From: JBJXHN01 sp046233135 | GTDB taxonomy: Bacteria > Pseudomonadota > Alphaproteobacteria > Rhodospirillales > Rhodospirillaceae | Direction: 5' to 3' | Assembly (NCBI GenBank): GCA_046233135.1 | Contig: JBJXHN010000005.1 | Span: 124,001 to 188,000, forward strand | Length of the DNA: 64,000 nt | Shown: positions 30,896 to 39,947 of the stretch, piece by piece | Numbering within the stretch: the stretch's first letter is position 1 | Layout of the letters: each line of letters starts with the position of its first letter | Translations under genes and position numbers: made by a program | The notes under the pieces: generated by a model | The model's database searches: none | What the model was told of the DNA's origin: nothing | Seen by the model: the letters and a program-made list of their open reading frames with translations, nothing else

Positions 30896-31867
30896 ATGAC
30901 CGTCGTATCCTTTTCGCCGGAAATTGCCAGTGCCCGTCGCGTGTTGGAACAGGAGTCCCGGGCGCTGACCGAACTCGCCGAAAGTCTGGATGACACCTTT
31001 GTCCGGACAATCGAGATGCTGCGGCAGGGCGCGGGCAAGGCGGTGGTGACGGGCATGGGCAAAAGCGGCCATGTGGCCCGCAAAATCGCCGCGACCATGG
31101 CATCGACCGGCACGCCGGCCTTTTTCGTCCACCCCGCCGAGGCCAGCCACGGCGATCTGGGCATGATCGGCCGGGACGATGTGGTGATCGCCCTGTCGAA
31201 CTCCGGGGAAACGCCGGAACTGGTGGACGTGGTAGCCTATGTGAAGCGCATGGGCATCAGTCTGATCTCAATCACCGGCAACAAGCCCAATGCCCTGGCC
31301 GATGCCGCCGATATCGCCCTGATGCTGCCGCCGATGACCGAAGCCTGCCCCCACGGCCTGGCCCCCACCACCTCGACCACCATGATGATGGCATTGGGGG
31401 ATGCCCTGGCCGTGGCCCTGCTGGAGCGGCGGGGCTTCACCCCGTCGGACTTCCGGGTGTTCCACCCCGGCGGGCCGCTGGGCCGCAAGCTGCTGAAGGT
31501 GGGGGACATGATGCACCAGGGCGATGCCCTGCCGCTGGTCGCGCCGGACTGTCCGATGGGCGAAGTGGTGCTGGTCATCTCCACCAAAAGCCTGGGCTGT
31601 GCCGGGGTGGTGGACGATGCCGGGCGGCTGGTGGGGATCGTCACCGACGGCGACCTGCGCCGCCATATGGGCGAAGACCTGCTGTCCCGGCCCGCCGAAG
31701 CGGTCATGACCCGTGGCCCCAAGACCGTGAAACCCGGCCAGCTGGCCGTGGAAGCCCTGCGGCTGATGAACGAAAGCAAGATCACCAGCCTGTTCGCCCT
31801 GGACGATGACGGCCGGGCGGTGGGGCTGCTGCACCTGCACGATTGCCTGAGAGCGGGGCTGGCATGA
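30896..31867 (+). CDS. kdsD: D-arabinose 5-phosphate isomerase KdsD/KpsF
   Basis: A 323-residue cytoplasmic enzyme that makes arabinose 5-phosphate from ribulose 5-phosphate, the first committed step to Kdo for LPS. The SIS domain (about 35-170) has VVTGMGKSGHVARKIAATMAS, ALSNSGETPELVD and CPHGLAPTTSTTMMMALGDALA. Two CBS domains fill about 205-323. The ATG 30896 has GAGGT twelve bases upstream. The stop overlaps the lptC start (ATGA), so it is the first gene of a tightly coupled Kdo/LPS-export operon. Confidence 0.96.
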   Translation: MTVVSFSPEIASARRVLEQESRALTELAESLDDTFVRTIEMLRQGAGKAVVTGMGKSGHVARKIAATMASTGTPAFFVHPAEASHGDLGMIGRDDVVIALSNSGETPELVDVVAYVKRMGISLISITGNKPNALADAADIALMLPPMTEACPHGLAPTTSTTMMMALGDALAVALLERRGFTPSDFRVFHPGGPLGRKLLKVGDMMHQGDALPLVAPDCPMGEVVLVISTKSLGCAGVVDDAGRLVGIVTDGDLRRHMGEDLLSRPAEAVMTRGPKTVKPGQLAVEALRLMNESKITSLFALDDDGRAVGLLHLHDCLRAGLA

Positions 31868-32670
31868 CGGGAACTTCCCCACCGCACCGGCCGCTGGTGG
31901 CCGACCCATACCCGCCGCACCTGCGGGGACAGGGCCGGGCGCCGGCAGGGGCCGGGCCTCTGCCCGCCCATCCCCATGGCGCATCGGGACGGGGATCTCG
32001 GGGGAAGGGACGGCGGCGGCTGTCGGGCTACAGCCGTTTCGTGGCGCTGATGAAGCTGGTGCTGCCCAGTCTGGCAGCAGTGATTCTCGGCGTCGTCTTG
32101 GCTTGGCCGCAAATCGCCGAGCGGGCGGAGCGCATCCAGGTCGGCTTCGCCAACCTAGACCCCCGCACCGCCGACCTCCGCAGCGTGGTCAACCCGCGCT
32201 ACATGGGAACGGATGACGAAGGCCAGCCCTATACCCTGGTCGCCGACGTTGCCACCGAGATCGCCGACAATGGCGAAGTGGTGCGGCTGACCAACCCGCG
32301 CGGCGACCTGTCGCAGACGGATGGCCGCTGGGTCTCTTTGTCCGGCCGCAGCGGCCATTTTCACGAAACCAACCAGATCCTCGACCTGGCCGGCGATGTG
32401 GTGCTGTACCGCGACGACGGCTTTCAGTTCAACACGGCCACGGCGCGCCTTTTCCTGGAAAACGACGCCGCCGTGGGGCATGACGCGGTGACCGGCCGCG
32501 GACCGGGAGGCACAGTGGAATCCCAAGGCTTCCAGATCACTGGCAAAGGCGACTCTATCGTCTTCACCGGCCAGGCCCGCCTGTTCCTGGAAGCGGCGAG
32601 CCCCGATGGAACCCACGGCAGCGAATCGCCCCCCGGCCCGCCGCCCCTGCCGACGGAGTTCCCCGGATGA
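31864..32670 (+). CDS. lptC: LPS export protein LptC
   Basis: A 268-residue bitopic inner-membrane protein that passes LPS from LptB2FG to LptA. A long Pro/Gly/His-rich cytoplasmic N-terminus (1-60) precedes one membrane helix (LVLPSLAAVILGVVLAWP, about 67-85), then a periplasmic beta-jellyroll with typical phrases (YTLVADVATE, LTNPRGDL, LDLAGDVVLYRDDGFQFNTATARLF). The N-terminal extension is longer than in E. coli LptC. Start and stop overlap kdsD and lptA by 4 nt (ATGA). Confidence 0.92.
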   Translation: MTGTSPPHRPLVADPYPPHLRGQGRAPAGAGPLPAHPHGASGRGSRGKGRRRLSGYSRFVALMKLVLPSLAAVILGVVLAWPQIAERAERIQVGFANLDPRTADLRSVVNPRYMGTDDEGQPYTLVADVATEIADNGEVVRLTNPRGDLSQTDGRWVSLSGRSGHFHETNQILDLAGDVVLYRDDGFQFNTATARLFLENDAAVGHDAVTGRGPGGTVESQGFQITGKGDSIVFTGQARLFLEAASPDGTHGSESPPGPPPLPTEFPG

Positions 32671-33638
32671 CCGCGCGGCTGTTCCTGCGCAGCGCGACGC
32701 TCGCGCTCATAATGACCTGCGGCCTTGCGCCGGCGGACGGGCCGCTGAACGATGTGCTTGGCGGGTCCCTGACACCGGCACCGGCCCTGGCCCAAAGCCT
32801 GGGCGAAGGGGGCGGTGACGACCCCATCGAAGTGCTGGCCGACGACGGCATCGAATGGCGCCGGGATCTGGGCATGTACATTGCCCGGGGCAATGCCAAA
32901 GCCATCCAGGGGGATAGCCAAGTCTTCGGCCAGGTGCTGATCGCCTATTACCGGGACCGGGATACCGAAGACGGCGCAGCAGCCGGCGAAGGGTCGGGCA
33001 GCAGCGCATCGGGCAACATCTATCGCATGGAAGCCCGGGGCGGCGTCCAGATCACCGCGCCCGACCAGATCGTCACCGGCGACCATGCGGTGCGCGACCT
33101 GGACCGGGGCGTGACCTGGGTGACCGGCTCGAACCTGCGCATGGAAACCCCCAGCGAAATCGTCACCGCCCGGGACAGCCTGGAATATTGGGATGCCCAG
33201 CGGGTGGCCGTGGCCCGGGGCAACGCCAAGGCGGTGCAACCCAGCAACGGCCAGACCCTAACCGCAGACACCCTGGTTGCCTATTTTAAGGAAGAGGGCG
33301 CACAGACGGCGGAAAGCGGCACGGCCAGCGGCAACCAGTCGGGCATGAAGCTGATGACCGCCAGCGGCAACGTGCGTGTGGAAACCGAAAAGGGTGAAAT
33401 CATCACCGGCGACGAGGGCACCTATGATCCGGCGACGGGGGAAGCGGTCTTGACGGGGAATGTGCATGTCACCAGCGGCGCCGACCGCCTGTCGGGCTCG
33501 CGCGCCGTGGTCAACATGGATACCGGTATGAGCCGGCTGTTCAGCGATTCCGGCGGCCGCGCCCGGGCCTTGTTCACGCCCAGCCGCCCGAAGAATGATG
33601 GCGAAGAGCAAGGACAGGGCCAAGGAGGCAGTCAATGA
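32667..33638 (+). CDS. lptA: LPS transport periplasmic protein LptA
   Basis: A 323-residue secreted protein that forms the periplasmic bridge for LPS. A signal peptide (residues about 1-43, ending ALAQS) is followed by OstA-type beta repeats: IEVLADDGIEWRRDLGMYIARGNA, MEARGGVQITAPDQIVTGD, LTADTLVAYF, ASGNVRVETEKGEIITGDEG and LTGNVHVTSGADRLSG. It is longer than E. coli LptA (185 residues) because of Gly/Ser-rich inserts and a Gln/Gly-rich tail. Overlaps lptC and lptB by 4 nt each. Confidence 0.93.
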   Translation: MTARLFLRSATLALIMTCGLAPADGPLNDVLGGSLTPAPALAQSLGEGGGDDPIEVLADDGIEWRRDLGMYIARGNAKAIQGDSQVFGQVLIAYYRDRDTEDGAAAGEGSGSSASGNIYRMEARGGVQITAPDQIVTGDHAVRDLDRGVTWVTGSNLRMETPSEIVTARDSLEYWDAQRVAVARGNAKAVQPSNGQTLTADTLVAYFKEEGAQTAESGTASGNQSGMKLMTASGNVRVETEKGEIITGDEGTYDPATGEAVLTGNVHVTSGADRLSGSRAVVNMDTGMSRLFSDSGGRARALFTPSRPKNDGEEQGQGQGGSQ

Positions 33639-34417
33639 CCGCCATGGCCCATCCCGATTCCGCCGCCCGGGGCGAGGCCCTGCCGCCCGTCCCGTCCGTC
33701 GGCCTGGCCGCGCGGGGCATCGGCAAGCGCTACAAGCGCCGTCAGGTGCTGCGCAGTGTCTCGGTCTCCGTGCAGCGGGGCGAGGCCGTGGGTCTGCTGG
33801 GTCCCAACGGCGCCGGCAAGACCACTTGTTTCTATTGCATCACCGGCCTGATCAGTCCAGACAGCGGTTCCATTCATCTGGACGGCCGCGATGTCACCAC
33901 CATGCCCATGTACCGCCGTGCCCGGCTGGGGGTGGGCTATCTGCCGCAGGAAGCCTCCATCTTCCGGGGGCTGACGGTGGAGCAGAACATCCGCTCGGTG
34001 CTGGAGGTGGTGGAACCCGACGGCGATGTCCGCGATCAGGAGCTGGACGAACTGCTGTCGGAATTTTCCATCGGCCATCTGCGCCGGTCGCCGGCCCTGG
34101 CCCTGTCCGGCGGCGAGCGGCGCCGGGCGGAAATCGCCCGCGCCCTGGCGTCGCGCCCCGCCTTCATTCTGTTGGACGAGCCGCTGGCTGGCATCGACCC
34201 GATCGCGGTGGGGGAAATCCGCGATATGGTCGCCCATCTGAAGGACCGCGGGCTGGGCGTGCTGATCACCGATCACAACGTCCGGGAAACCCTGGAAATC
34301 GTGGACCGCGCCTACATCCTTCACGAAGGCTCCGTGATGATGGAAGGGCGGCCGTCGGAAATTGTCGCGCATGAAGGAGTCCGCCGGGTTTACCTGGGGG
34401 ACCGTTTCAGTCTGTAG
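33635..34417 (+). CDS. lptB: LPS export ABC transporter ATPase LptB
   Basis: A 260-residue ATPase that drives LPS extraction with LptF and LptG (not in this window). Walker A GPNGAGKTT, Q-loop GYLPQEASIF, signature ALSGGERRRAEIARAL, Walker B FILLDEPLAGIDP and switch His ITDHNVRE are all present, as is the LptB-specific RGLTVEQNI segment. The start overlaps the lptA stop (ATGA), with CAAGGAGG six bases upstream. rpoN follows 15 nt later, the classical arrangement. Confidence 0.96.
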   Translation: MTAMAHPDSAARGEALPPVPSVGLAARGIGKRYKRRQVLRSVSVSVQRGEAVGLLGPNGAGKTTCFYCITGLISPDSGSIHLDGRDVTTMPMYRRARLGVGYLPQEASIFRGLTVEQNIRSVLEVVEPDGDVRDQELDELLSEFSIGHLRRSPALALSGGERRRAEIARALASRPAFILLDEPLAGIDPIAVGEIRDMVAHLKDRGLGVLITDHNVRETLEIVDRAYILHEGSVMMEGRPSEIVAHEGVRRVYLGDRFSL

Positions 34418-34432
34418 CAGGGGGGCGCTGCC

Positions 34433-35977
34433 ATGGTCATGACTCCGCGCCTGGATCTTCGCCAGTCCCAGACTCTGGTGATGACCCCCCAATTGCAGCA
34501 GGCCATCAAGCTGCTGCAGCTGTCGAACATGGACCTGACCGCCTATGTGAACCAGGAGCTGGAACGCAATCCCTTGCTGGAGCGTGACGAACGCCCCGAA
34601 GTGCCCTCGGAAGCCGACCGCCGCGAAATCCGCTCCGACGCCGGCGAGGCCCAGGTGTTCGAAGCCGCCCCGGGCGGCCCCTCCGAGGCGCCGCTGGACA
34701 TGGATTTCAACACCGACCGTGATGAAATGGGTCCCGGCGAACGCTGGGATTCGGCCGCCGAGCCCGGGGTGACCACCGGCGGCGTGGCCATGGATGCGGT
34801 CGGCGGACTGGCCAACACCCCCTGGACCGGCAGTGGTGGATCGTTCGACGACGACGGCATGGGACTGGAAGAAACCCTGGCCGGCGGCAAGACCCTGCGA
34901 GAGCACCTGGACGACCAGATCAATCTGGATCTGCCCGATCACGCCGACCGCATGATCGCCCAGCACCTGACCGGCATGCTGGACGAAACCGGCTATCTGA
35001 CCAGTGACCTGGAAGAGTCCGCGCAGATCCTCGGCTGCACCGTTGCGGATATGGAACGGGTACTGATGGCCCTGCAAGCCATGGATCCGCCGGGACTTTT
35101 TGCCCGTACCCTGAAGGAATGCCTGGCCCTGCAACTGGCGGACCGGAACCGGCTCGATCCGGCCATGCAAGCCCTGCTGGACAACCTGGATCTGCTTGCG
35201 AAACGGGATCGCATGGGCCTGATGCGGGTGTGTGGCGTCGATCAGGAAGATCTGGTCGAAATGATCGCCGAAATCCGCGCCCTGGACCCCAAGCCCGGCC
35301 TGCGGTTCCAGGAAAGCCTGACCCAGCCGGTGGTCCCCGACGTGATCATGAAGGCCGACCCGTCCGGTGGCTGGCTGGTGGAGCTGAACAGCGAGACACT
35401 GCCCCGGGTGCTGGTCAACAACCGCTACTATTCCCGCCTCAGTGCGGGATCCACCGGGGATCGGGAAACCAAGACCTTCCTGAATGAAAACCTGGCTTCG
35501 GCCAACTGGCTGGTGAAATCCCTGGACCAGCGGGCCACCACCATCCTGAAGGTGGCCACCGAACTGGTGCGCCGCCAGGACGCCTTCTTCCAGCATGGCA
35601 TCCAGCACCTGCGGCCCCTGATCCTGCGAGACATCGCCGAAGCGATCGAAATGCACGAAAGTACCGTCAGCCGGGTGACCAGCAATAAGTATATGGCGAC
35701 ACCCCGCGGAATCTTCGAGCTGAAGTATTTCTTCACCCAGGCCATTGGCGGTGGTGACGGTGGAGAGGCCCATTCCGCCGAAGCGGTGCGCCACCGAATC
35801 CGGACTCTGATCGATGCCGAACCCCCCAATAAAGTGCTGTCCGATGATCGGATCGTAGAGATTTTGAAGGGGGAAGGGATTGATATCGCTAGGCGAACGG
35901 TCGCCAAATACCGCGAAGGAATGAAGATCCCCAGCTCGGTTCAGCGCCGCCGGGAAAAAATGGCGACCATGGGGTAA
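34433..35977 (+). CDS. rpoN: RNA polymerase sigma-54 factor RpoN
   Basis: A 514-residue sigma factor for nitrogen and other enhancer-dependent promoters. Region I is LRQSQTLVMTPQLQQAIKLL near residues 8-27. An acidic, Gly-rich region II spans about 50-150. The core-binding domain and the HTH (ETLRDIAEAIEMHESTVSRV-like, around residue 400) follow. The RpoN box is ARRTVAKYRE near 483-492. Length and order are normal. ATG 34433 is used; ATG 34439 is also in frame. It is likely co-transcribed with lptB. Confidence 0.96.
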   Translation: MVMTPRLDLRQSQTLVMTPQLQQAIKLLQLSNMDLTAYVNQELERNPLLERDERPEVPSEADRREIRSDAGEAQVFEAAPGGPSEAPLDMDFNTDRDEMGPGERWDSAAEPGVTTGGVAMDAVGGLANTPWTGSGGSFDDDGMGLEETLAGGKTLREHLDDQINLDLPDHADRMIAQHLTGMLDETGYLTSDLEESAQILGCTVADMERVLMALQAMDPPGLFARTLKECLALQLADRNRLDPAMQALLDNLDLLAKRDRMGLMRVCGVDQEDLVEMIAEIRALDPKPGLRFQESLTQPVVPDVIMKADPSGGWLVELNSETLPRVLVNNRYYSRLSAGSTGDRETKTFLNENLASANWLVKSLDQRATTILKVATELVRRQDAFFQHGIQHLRPLILRDIAEAIEMHESTVSRVTSNKYMATPRGIFELKYFFTQAIGGGDGGEAHSAEAVRHRIRTLIDAEPPNKVLSDDRIVEILKGEGIDIARRTVAKYREGMKIPSSVQRRREKMATMG

Positions 35978-36302
35978 CCAATATGGGTTGCGCGACCGAG
36001 AAGGATAGGCCACCGTTAGGCGAATGGTCGGGGTCGCAAGGTTCGACTTGACTTCCATACGGACCGCCCATAGTTTGCGCCTCCGCCGTTATTGTTCGCG
36101 CTGTAATAAACACCAGCTCTGGAATCGAGCGCGCGAGGGACGGAATGAACGAGATCGATGGAGTGACCGCCAGAAACGGCGGCATGAGCGCCCTGAAGGA
36201 AGTGACCGAGGCGGCGTTCGGGACTCCTCTCGTTATGCCGCGCGCTCGGAAAGGTTCGGTGAGCGCCGATAATCCCGCCGTTCGGTTGCAAGAGGAACCG
36301 GT
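35978..36302. other. rpoN-ptsN spacer lacking hpf
   Basis: A 325-nt region that in many alphaproteobacteria holds hpf (ribosome hibernation factor). Translating its frames gives nothing like HPF. It contains a promoter-like pair and a possible 58-codon ORF, listed separately. Confidence 0.6.
36048..36076 (+). promoter_or_regulatory. Putative sigma-70 promoter upstream of ptsN
   Basis: TTGACT (36048-36053), a 17-nt spacer and TAGTTT (36071-36076). It would give ptsN and the small ORF before it a transcript independent of rpoN. Confidence 0.45.
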
Positions 36303-36321
36303 ATGGAAATTTCCGACCTGA
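36145..36321 (+). CDS. Possible small ORF overlapping the ptsN start
   Basis: A 58-codon frame beginning MNEIDGVTARNGGMSALKEV. It starts at ATG 36145 just after GAGGGACGG, a good ribosome site, and it overlaps the ptsN start by 19 nt. No family is recognised and no membrane segment is seen. It may be a small protein, or an upstream ORF coupling translation to ptsN. It could also be chance. Confidence 0.3.
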   Translation: MNEIDGVTARNGGMSALKEVTEAAFGTPLVMPRARKGSVSADNPAVRLQEEPVWKFPT

Positions 36322-36767
36322 TCCGGCCAGAAAGCGTCGTGGCAAACCTGCGTGTTTCGAGCAAGAAACAGGTGTTGCAGGAACTTGCCAAGCGCGCGGC
36401 CGACCTTATTGGTTTGCATGAACGCGCCGTTTTCGATGTGCTGCTGGAGCGCGAACGCCTGGGGACCACGGGCGTTGGTAACGGCATTGCCATCCCTCAC
36501 GGCAAGTTACCCAGCCTGGACGGCATGATGGGCATGTTCGCGCGCCTGGAAGAACCGGTGGATTTCGATTCCATCGACGACCAGCCCGTCGACCTCGTGT
36601 TCCTGCTGCTGGCCCCGGAATCGGCCGGCGCGGATCACCTGAAGGCACTGGCCCGGGTGTCGCGGCTGCTGCGCGACCGGGGGATCTGCGAAAAGCTGCG
36701 GGTCACGGACAATGTGGAAGGGCTCTATACCCTCCTGACCCAGACCCCGGCGACGCAAGCGGCTTAA
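36303..36767 (+). CDS. ptsN: Nitrogen-regulatory PTS IIA protein PtsN
   Basis: A 154-residue EIIA-Ntr. The phospho-accepting His66 lies in GIAIPHGK. Other family phrases are MEISDLI at the start, ERERLGTTGVGNGIA, and VDLVFLLLAPESAGADHLKALA. It takes phosphate from PtsP/NPr and regulates potassium, nitrogen and envelope functions. GAGGA lies six bases before ATG 36303. Position beside rpoN is conserved across proteobacteria. Confidence 0.95.
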   Translation: MEISDLIRPESVVANLRVSSKKQVLQELAKRAADLIGLHERAVFDVLLERERLGTTGVGNGIAIPHGKLPSLDGMMGMFARLEEPVDFDSIDDQPVDLVFLLLAPESAGADHLKALARVSRLLRDRGICEKLRVTDNVEGLYTLLTQTPATQAA

Positions 36768-36862
36768 CCCTTTGATTTTCAGGGTTGGGGAGTGCCTTGC
36801 CAGCCTCGTGACGGGCCGCTAGCCTGCGGAAGCATACGTCCGTAGTCTCAGTGAGGCCGTCC

Positions 36863-39640
36863 ATGAGCGCTTCCCCGTCCCCCGCTTCCGTTTCGGACCG
36901 CGATCCGATATCCGCATCCGATCGCGCCAAGGGAAAGGGGGCCGCCAAGCGGGCCAGGGCACCCCTGGGCCGGGCACCGGTGAAGCTGCTTTCCGACGTG
37001 CCGGAGGTGCGGCCCCAGGCCGCGCCCCGTCCGGCGCCGCTGGCTTTGAAGACCGCCAGCGAGAGCGACCTGCTGGCCCATATCGCCCGTCTGGCCGACG
37101 CCGGGCAGATGCCCCGCGCCGAAGAGGCCGCCTGGGCCTTCGTCAAACGCACCAACCCCGCGCTGTCGCTGGGCAAGAAGCCCCGTGCCGCCGGTGAACG
37201 GGCAGCCCTCTACCGGGTGCTTGCCCGGGCCTTGATGGGTGACCGCAATCATCTCCTCGCCGCTGCCCAGGCCGAAAAGGCCCTGGCCGCCGATCCCCAT
37301 GACGCCGAGGCCCATATGCTCCGCGCCGCCGCCCTGCGCCAGGGCGGCCGGTGGGAGGATGCGGTGCCCGCCGCCCGCGCGGCCCTGGCCGAAAGCCCCG
37401 ACCTCGCCCCCAGTCTGGCGGTGCTGCTGGACAGCCTGATGGACCTGGGGCGGGTGGCCGAAGCCGAAGAGGCGGCGCGCCAGACCCTGCGCGACCACGG
37501 CCGGGCTTTCCCCCTGGTCCGCCTCGCCGCCGGCCTGCTCGCCCGCCGGGGCCGGCTGGAGGACGCCGGCACGGCCTTCGACACCGCCGCCGGTCTGGCA
37601 CCGACGGCGGTTCAGGCCGCCGAGATGCTGGCCCGCAAGGGACACATGCTGACGGCTCATGGTCAGCCGGACGCAGCCCTGGCCGCCTATCGCGCCGCCC
37701 TGGCCCGCAGCCGGACGCTCGCCGCCGCCTGGGCCGGGGTGATCGCCTGCCTGCATGCCCTGGACGACGAGGCCGGCGCCTGCCGGGAACGGGAGGCGGC
37801 GGAAAAGGCCGTTCCGGGTTTCACTGGCGGCCATCTGGACTTCTGGTTCCCCACCGACGCCCTCGCCCCGCTGGCCGAGGGCGATGCCGCCGGTCCCCTG
37901 GACCCCGCCCGGGCGCTGCTGGTGAACGGGGTGGGGGTGCTGCCGGCGATCCCCCTGGGGGTGACCTCCATCAAGGGCTATGTGGAAGCCAACAGCCCCT
38001 TCCGGGCCACGGTGGTTGACCTCAACGCCCAGCATTTCGCGCTGTCCATCGGCGCTTTGCGGCGGCAGGAGACCGCCTTCGACTTCGACCGGCGAGAGGC
38101 CATGGACGCGGCCTTCGCCGCCATGGAAGCCAACGCCGCCGCCTTTGCCGAACCGGAGTCCTTCAAGGCCCTGGCGCCGGATCTGGCTCTGGGCTTTTCG
38201 CTGGTGGAACGCACCTTCAAGGCCCAGCTGAACCGCGCGCATGTCGGCCAGGGGCCGATACCCTGGTGGGTCGGTGCCTATACCCGCCATCTGCTGAGCG
38301 CACGGGCCGCCGTGGTCGGCTTTTCCATCACCTTCACCGACCAGTTGGCCTTTTCCGTACAATGCGCCCGGCTGCTGAAGGCCTGGCGTCCCGATACGGT
38401 GATCATTTTCGGCGGCGGCTTTTTCAAGAACAGCAACCTGGAAGGCTTCCTGGCCGAACCCTTTGTCGACGCGGTGATCCTCAACGAAGGCGAAGCGGCC
38501 TTCCTGGCGGCACTGGAAGCGGTGCGGGACGGCGCCCCCCTGGCCGACGTGCCCGGCGTTGCCCGGCACGACCCGGAAACGGGGGCCGTGACCGTTCGCG
38601 CCAACACCTTCGACATCCCCCAGGAGTCCCTGCCCTACGCCGACTTCGGCGACCTGGATCATGGAAGCTATCTGGCGCCGGCGCCGGTCTATCCGGTGAT
38701 CAGCTCGCGGGGGTGCTACTGGCGGCGCTGTACCTTCTGCAACCACTTCGCCAGCTACGCCAATTCCTACAAGGCGCAGGGAATCGAGCGGCTGGTGGAC
38801 GAACTGGAGCATCATGCCCGGGCCGGGGTGCGGCATTTTACATTCGTTGACGAAATGATCTCGGCCAAGCGCTTCAAGAAGATCGCCGAAGAGATCCTGG
38901 CCCGGAACCTGGACATCCGGTTCTATGCCCTGGCCAAGCCCACCAACGACTTCACCGCCGAGATCCTGGAGCTGATGCGCCAGGCCGGCTGCCTGTGCAT
39001 CTATTGGGGGATGGAGTCGGGGGCGGAACGAATCTTGAAGATGATGGACAAGGGCAACGACGCCGCCGGGTCGGCGCGGACCCTGCGGATGGCGGCCGAC
39101 GCGGGGATTCGCAACCACGTCTTCCTGATCGTCGGCTTCCCCAGCGAAACCCGCGAGGACTTGCGGGAAACGGTCGATTTCCTCTATGCTAACCGGGATG
39201 TGATCGACACCACGGTGGCGGGGAATTTCGTGCTGGAGATGGGCACCCCGGCCCATGACCACCACACCCGCTTCGGCATCCGCCGCGTCTACCCCGAACG
39301 CGCGCTGGCCGACTGCCGACTGGTGGATTACGAGATCGAAGGCGCCATCAATCAGCGCCAGGCGGAACGGTATGCGGCGGTGCTGCGGGCGGCCTTCCTG
39401 GACAAGCTCAACGCCTTCGGCCCCTTCTTCGGGACGCCCCGGGACCACACCATCGCCATCTATGATCGCAATCCGGACCTGCCGTTTCCACCCAAAAAGG
39501 ATGTCCCCCATCCGGACAGCATCTGGTCCCTTCTTGACAACCAAACGTATGGCGCTGAAGACCCTACTACTTTTGCCATTGCTCCGAGGTGGCGTCCGGT
39601 GGCAGGAAGTCCTATGACAAAAGTCGCGGACGGGTGTTGA
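36863..39640 (+). CDS. TPR-containing B12-binding-type radical SAM protein
   Basis: A 925-residue protein of unknown reaction. Residues 1-60 are basic and disordered. Residues about 60-330 are helical TPR-like repeats (RALMGDRNHLLAAAQAEKAL, AALAESPDLAP). Residues about 350-600 resemble the Rossmann region that precedes the SAM domain in B12-dependent radical enzymes (VGFSITFTDQLAFSVQCARLL, TVIIFGGGF, FVDAVILNEGEAAF). The radical SAM core begins with RGCYWRRCTFCNHF. Cys618, 623 and 626 form CX4CX2C instead of the canonical CX3CX2C, as in some peptide- or lipid-modifying families. YWGMESGAERILKMMDKGN and IVGFPSETREDL are typical core segments. ATG 36863 has GAGG upstream; GTG 36851 is an alternative. 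Small genes follow on the same strand. Confidence 0.85.
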   Translation: MSASPSPASVSDRDPISASDRAKGKGAAKRARAPLGRAPVKLLSDVPEVRPQAAPRPAPLALKTASESDLLAHIARLADAGQMPRAEEAAWAFVKRTNPALSLGKKPRAAGERAALYRVLARALMGDRNHLLAAAQAEKALAADPHDAEAHMLRAAALRQGGRWEDAVPAARAALAESPDLAPSLAVLLDSLMDLGRVAEAEEAARQTLRDHGRAFPLVRLAAGLLARRGRLEDAGTAFDTAAGLAPTAVQAAEMLARKGHMLTAHGQPDAALAAYRAALARSRTLAAAWAGVIACLHALDDEAGACREREAAEKAVPGFTGGHLDFWFPTDALAPLAEGDAAGPLDPARALLVNGVGVLPAIPLGVTSIKGYVEANSPFRATVVDLNAQHFALSIGALRRQETAFDFDRREAMDAAFAAMEANAAAFAEPESFKALAPDLALGFSLVERTFKAQLNRAHVGQGPIPWWVGAYTRHLLSARAAVVGFSITFTDQLAFSVQCARLLKAWRPDTVIIFGGGFFKNSNLEGFLAEPFVDAVILNEGEAAFLAALEAVRDGAPLADVPGVARHDPETGAVTVRANTFDIPQESLPYADFGDLDHGSYLAPAPVYPVISSRGCYWRRCTFCNHFASYANSYKAQGIERLVDELEHHARAGVRHFTFVDEMISAKRFKKIAEEILARNLDIRFYALAKPTNDFTAEILELMRQAGCLCIYWGMESGAERILKMMDKGNDAAGSARTLRMAADAGIRNHVFLIVGFPSETREDLRETVDFLYANRDVIDTTVAGNFVLEMGTPAHDHHTRFGIRRVYPERALADCRLVDYEIEGAINQRQAERYAAVLRAAFLDKLNAFGPFFGTPRDHTIAIYDRNPDLPFPPKKDVPHPDSIWSLLDNQTYGAEDPTTFAIAPRWRPVAGSPMTKVADGC

Positions 39641-39728
39641 TATCGGAATGTCATGAACCGACCTCATGAATCCGGTATAGGTTGGCACCCCTCCGGTACG
39701 GCCGAGAAACCATCATGAGGACCAGGCG

Positions 39729-39947
39729 ATGGCATTGCATCACGGTGTGCGACTCAACACCTCGATGTCACTCAACATCATCGAGGACTGGTGTGAAGCG
39801 AATTGCAAAAAAGAATTCATGGTAACGTTCGTCAATATGACTGATGACCTGCGCAAGAAGACGGTGGACGTATTCTTCGAGGACCAGGGGGAACTGAACG
39901 CCTTCAAGGCAGCATACAAGACCCTGGGCAAGGCTGCGGCGACCTGA
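39729..39947 (+). CDS. Small hypothetical protein (72 aa)
   Basis: Not recognised. A soluble alpha/beta-looking protein with a CEANC pair near residues 22-26, predicted strands around KKEFMVTFVNM and KKTVDVFFED, and a C-terminal helix (ELNAFKAAYKTLGKAAA). GAGGA lies eight bases before ATG 39729, so translation is likely. It starts 88 nt after the radical SAM gene on the same strand. It could be a partner or substrate of that enzyme, but its folded appearance argues against a typical RiPP precursor. Confidence 0.65.
   Translation: MALHHGVRLNTSMSLNIIEDWCEANCKKEFMVTFVNMTDDLRKKTVDVFFEDQGELNAFKAAYKTLGKAAAT

Noticed and set aside
30639..30899. 86-codon frame ending at the kdsD start
   Set aside because: ATGA overlap is attractive, but the composition is Pro/Arg/Gly-rich, without a ribosome site or domain.
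36848..39688. 946-codon minus-strand frame opposite the radical SAM gene
   Set aside because: Gly/Gln/His-rich antisense shadow; the plus-strand product has clear motifs.
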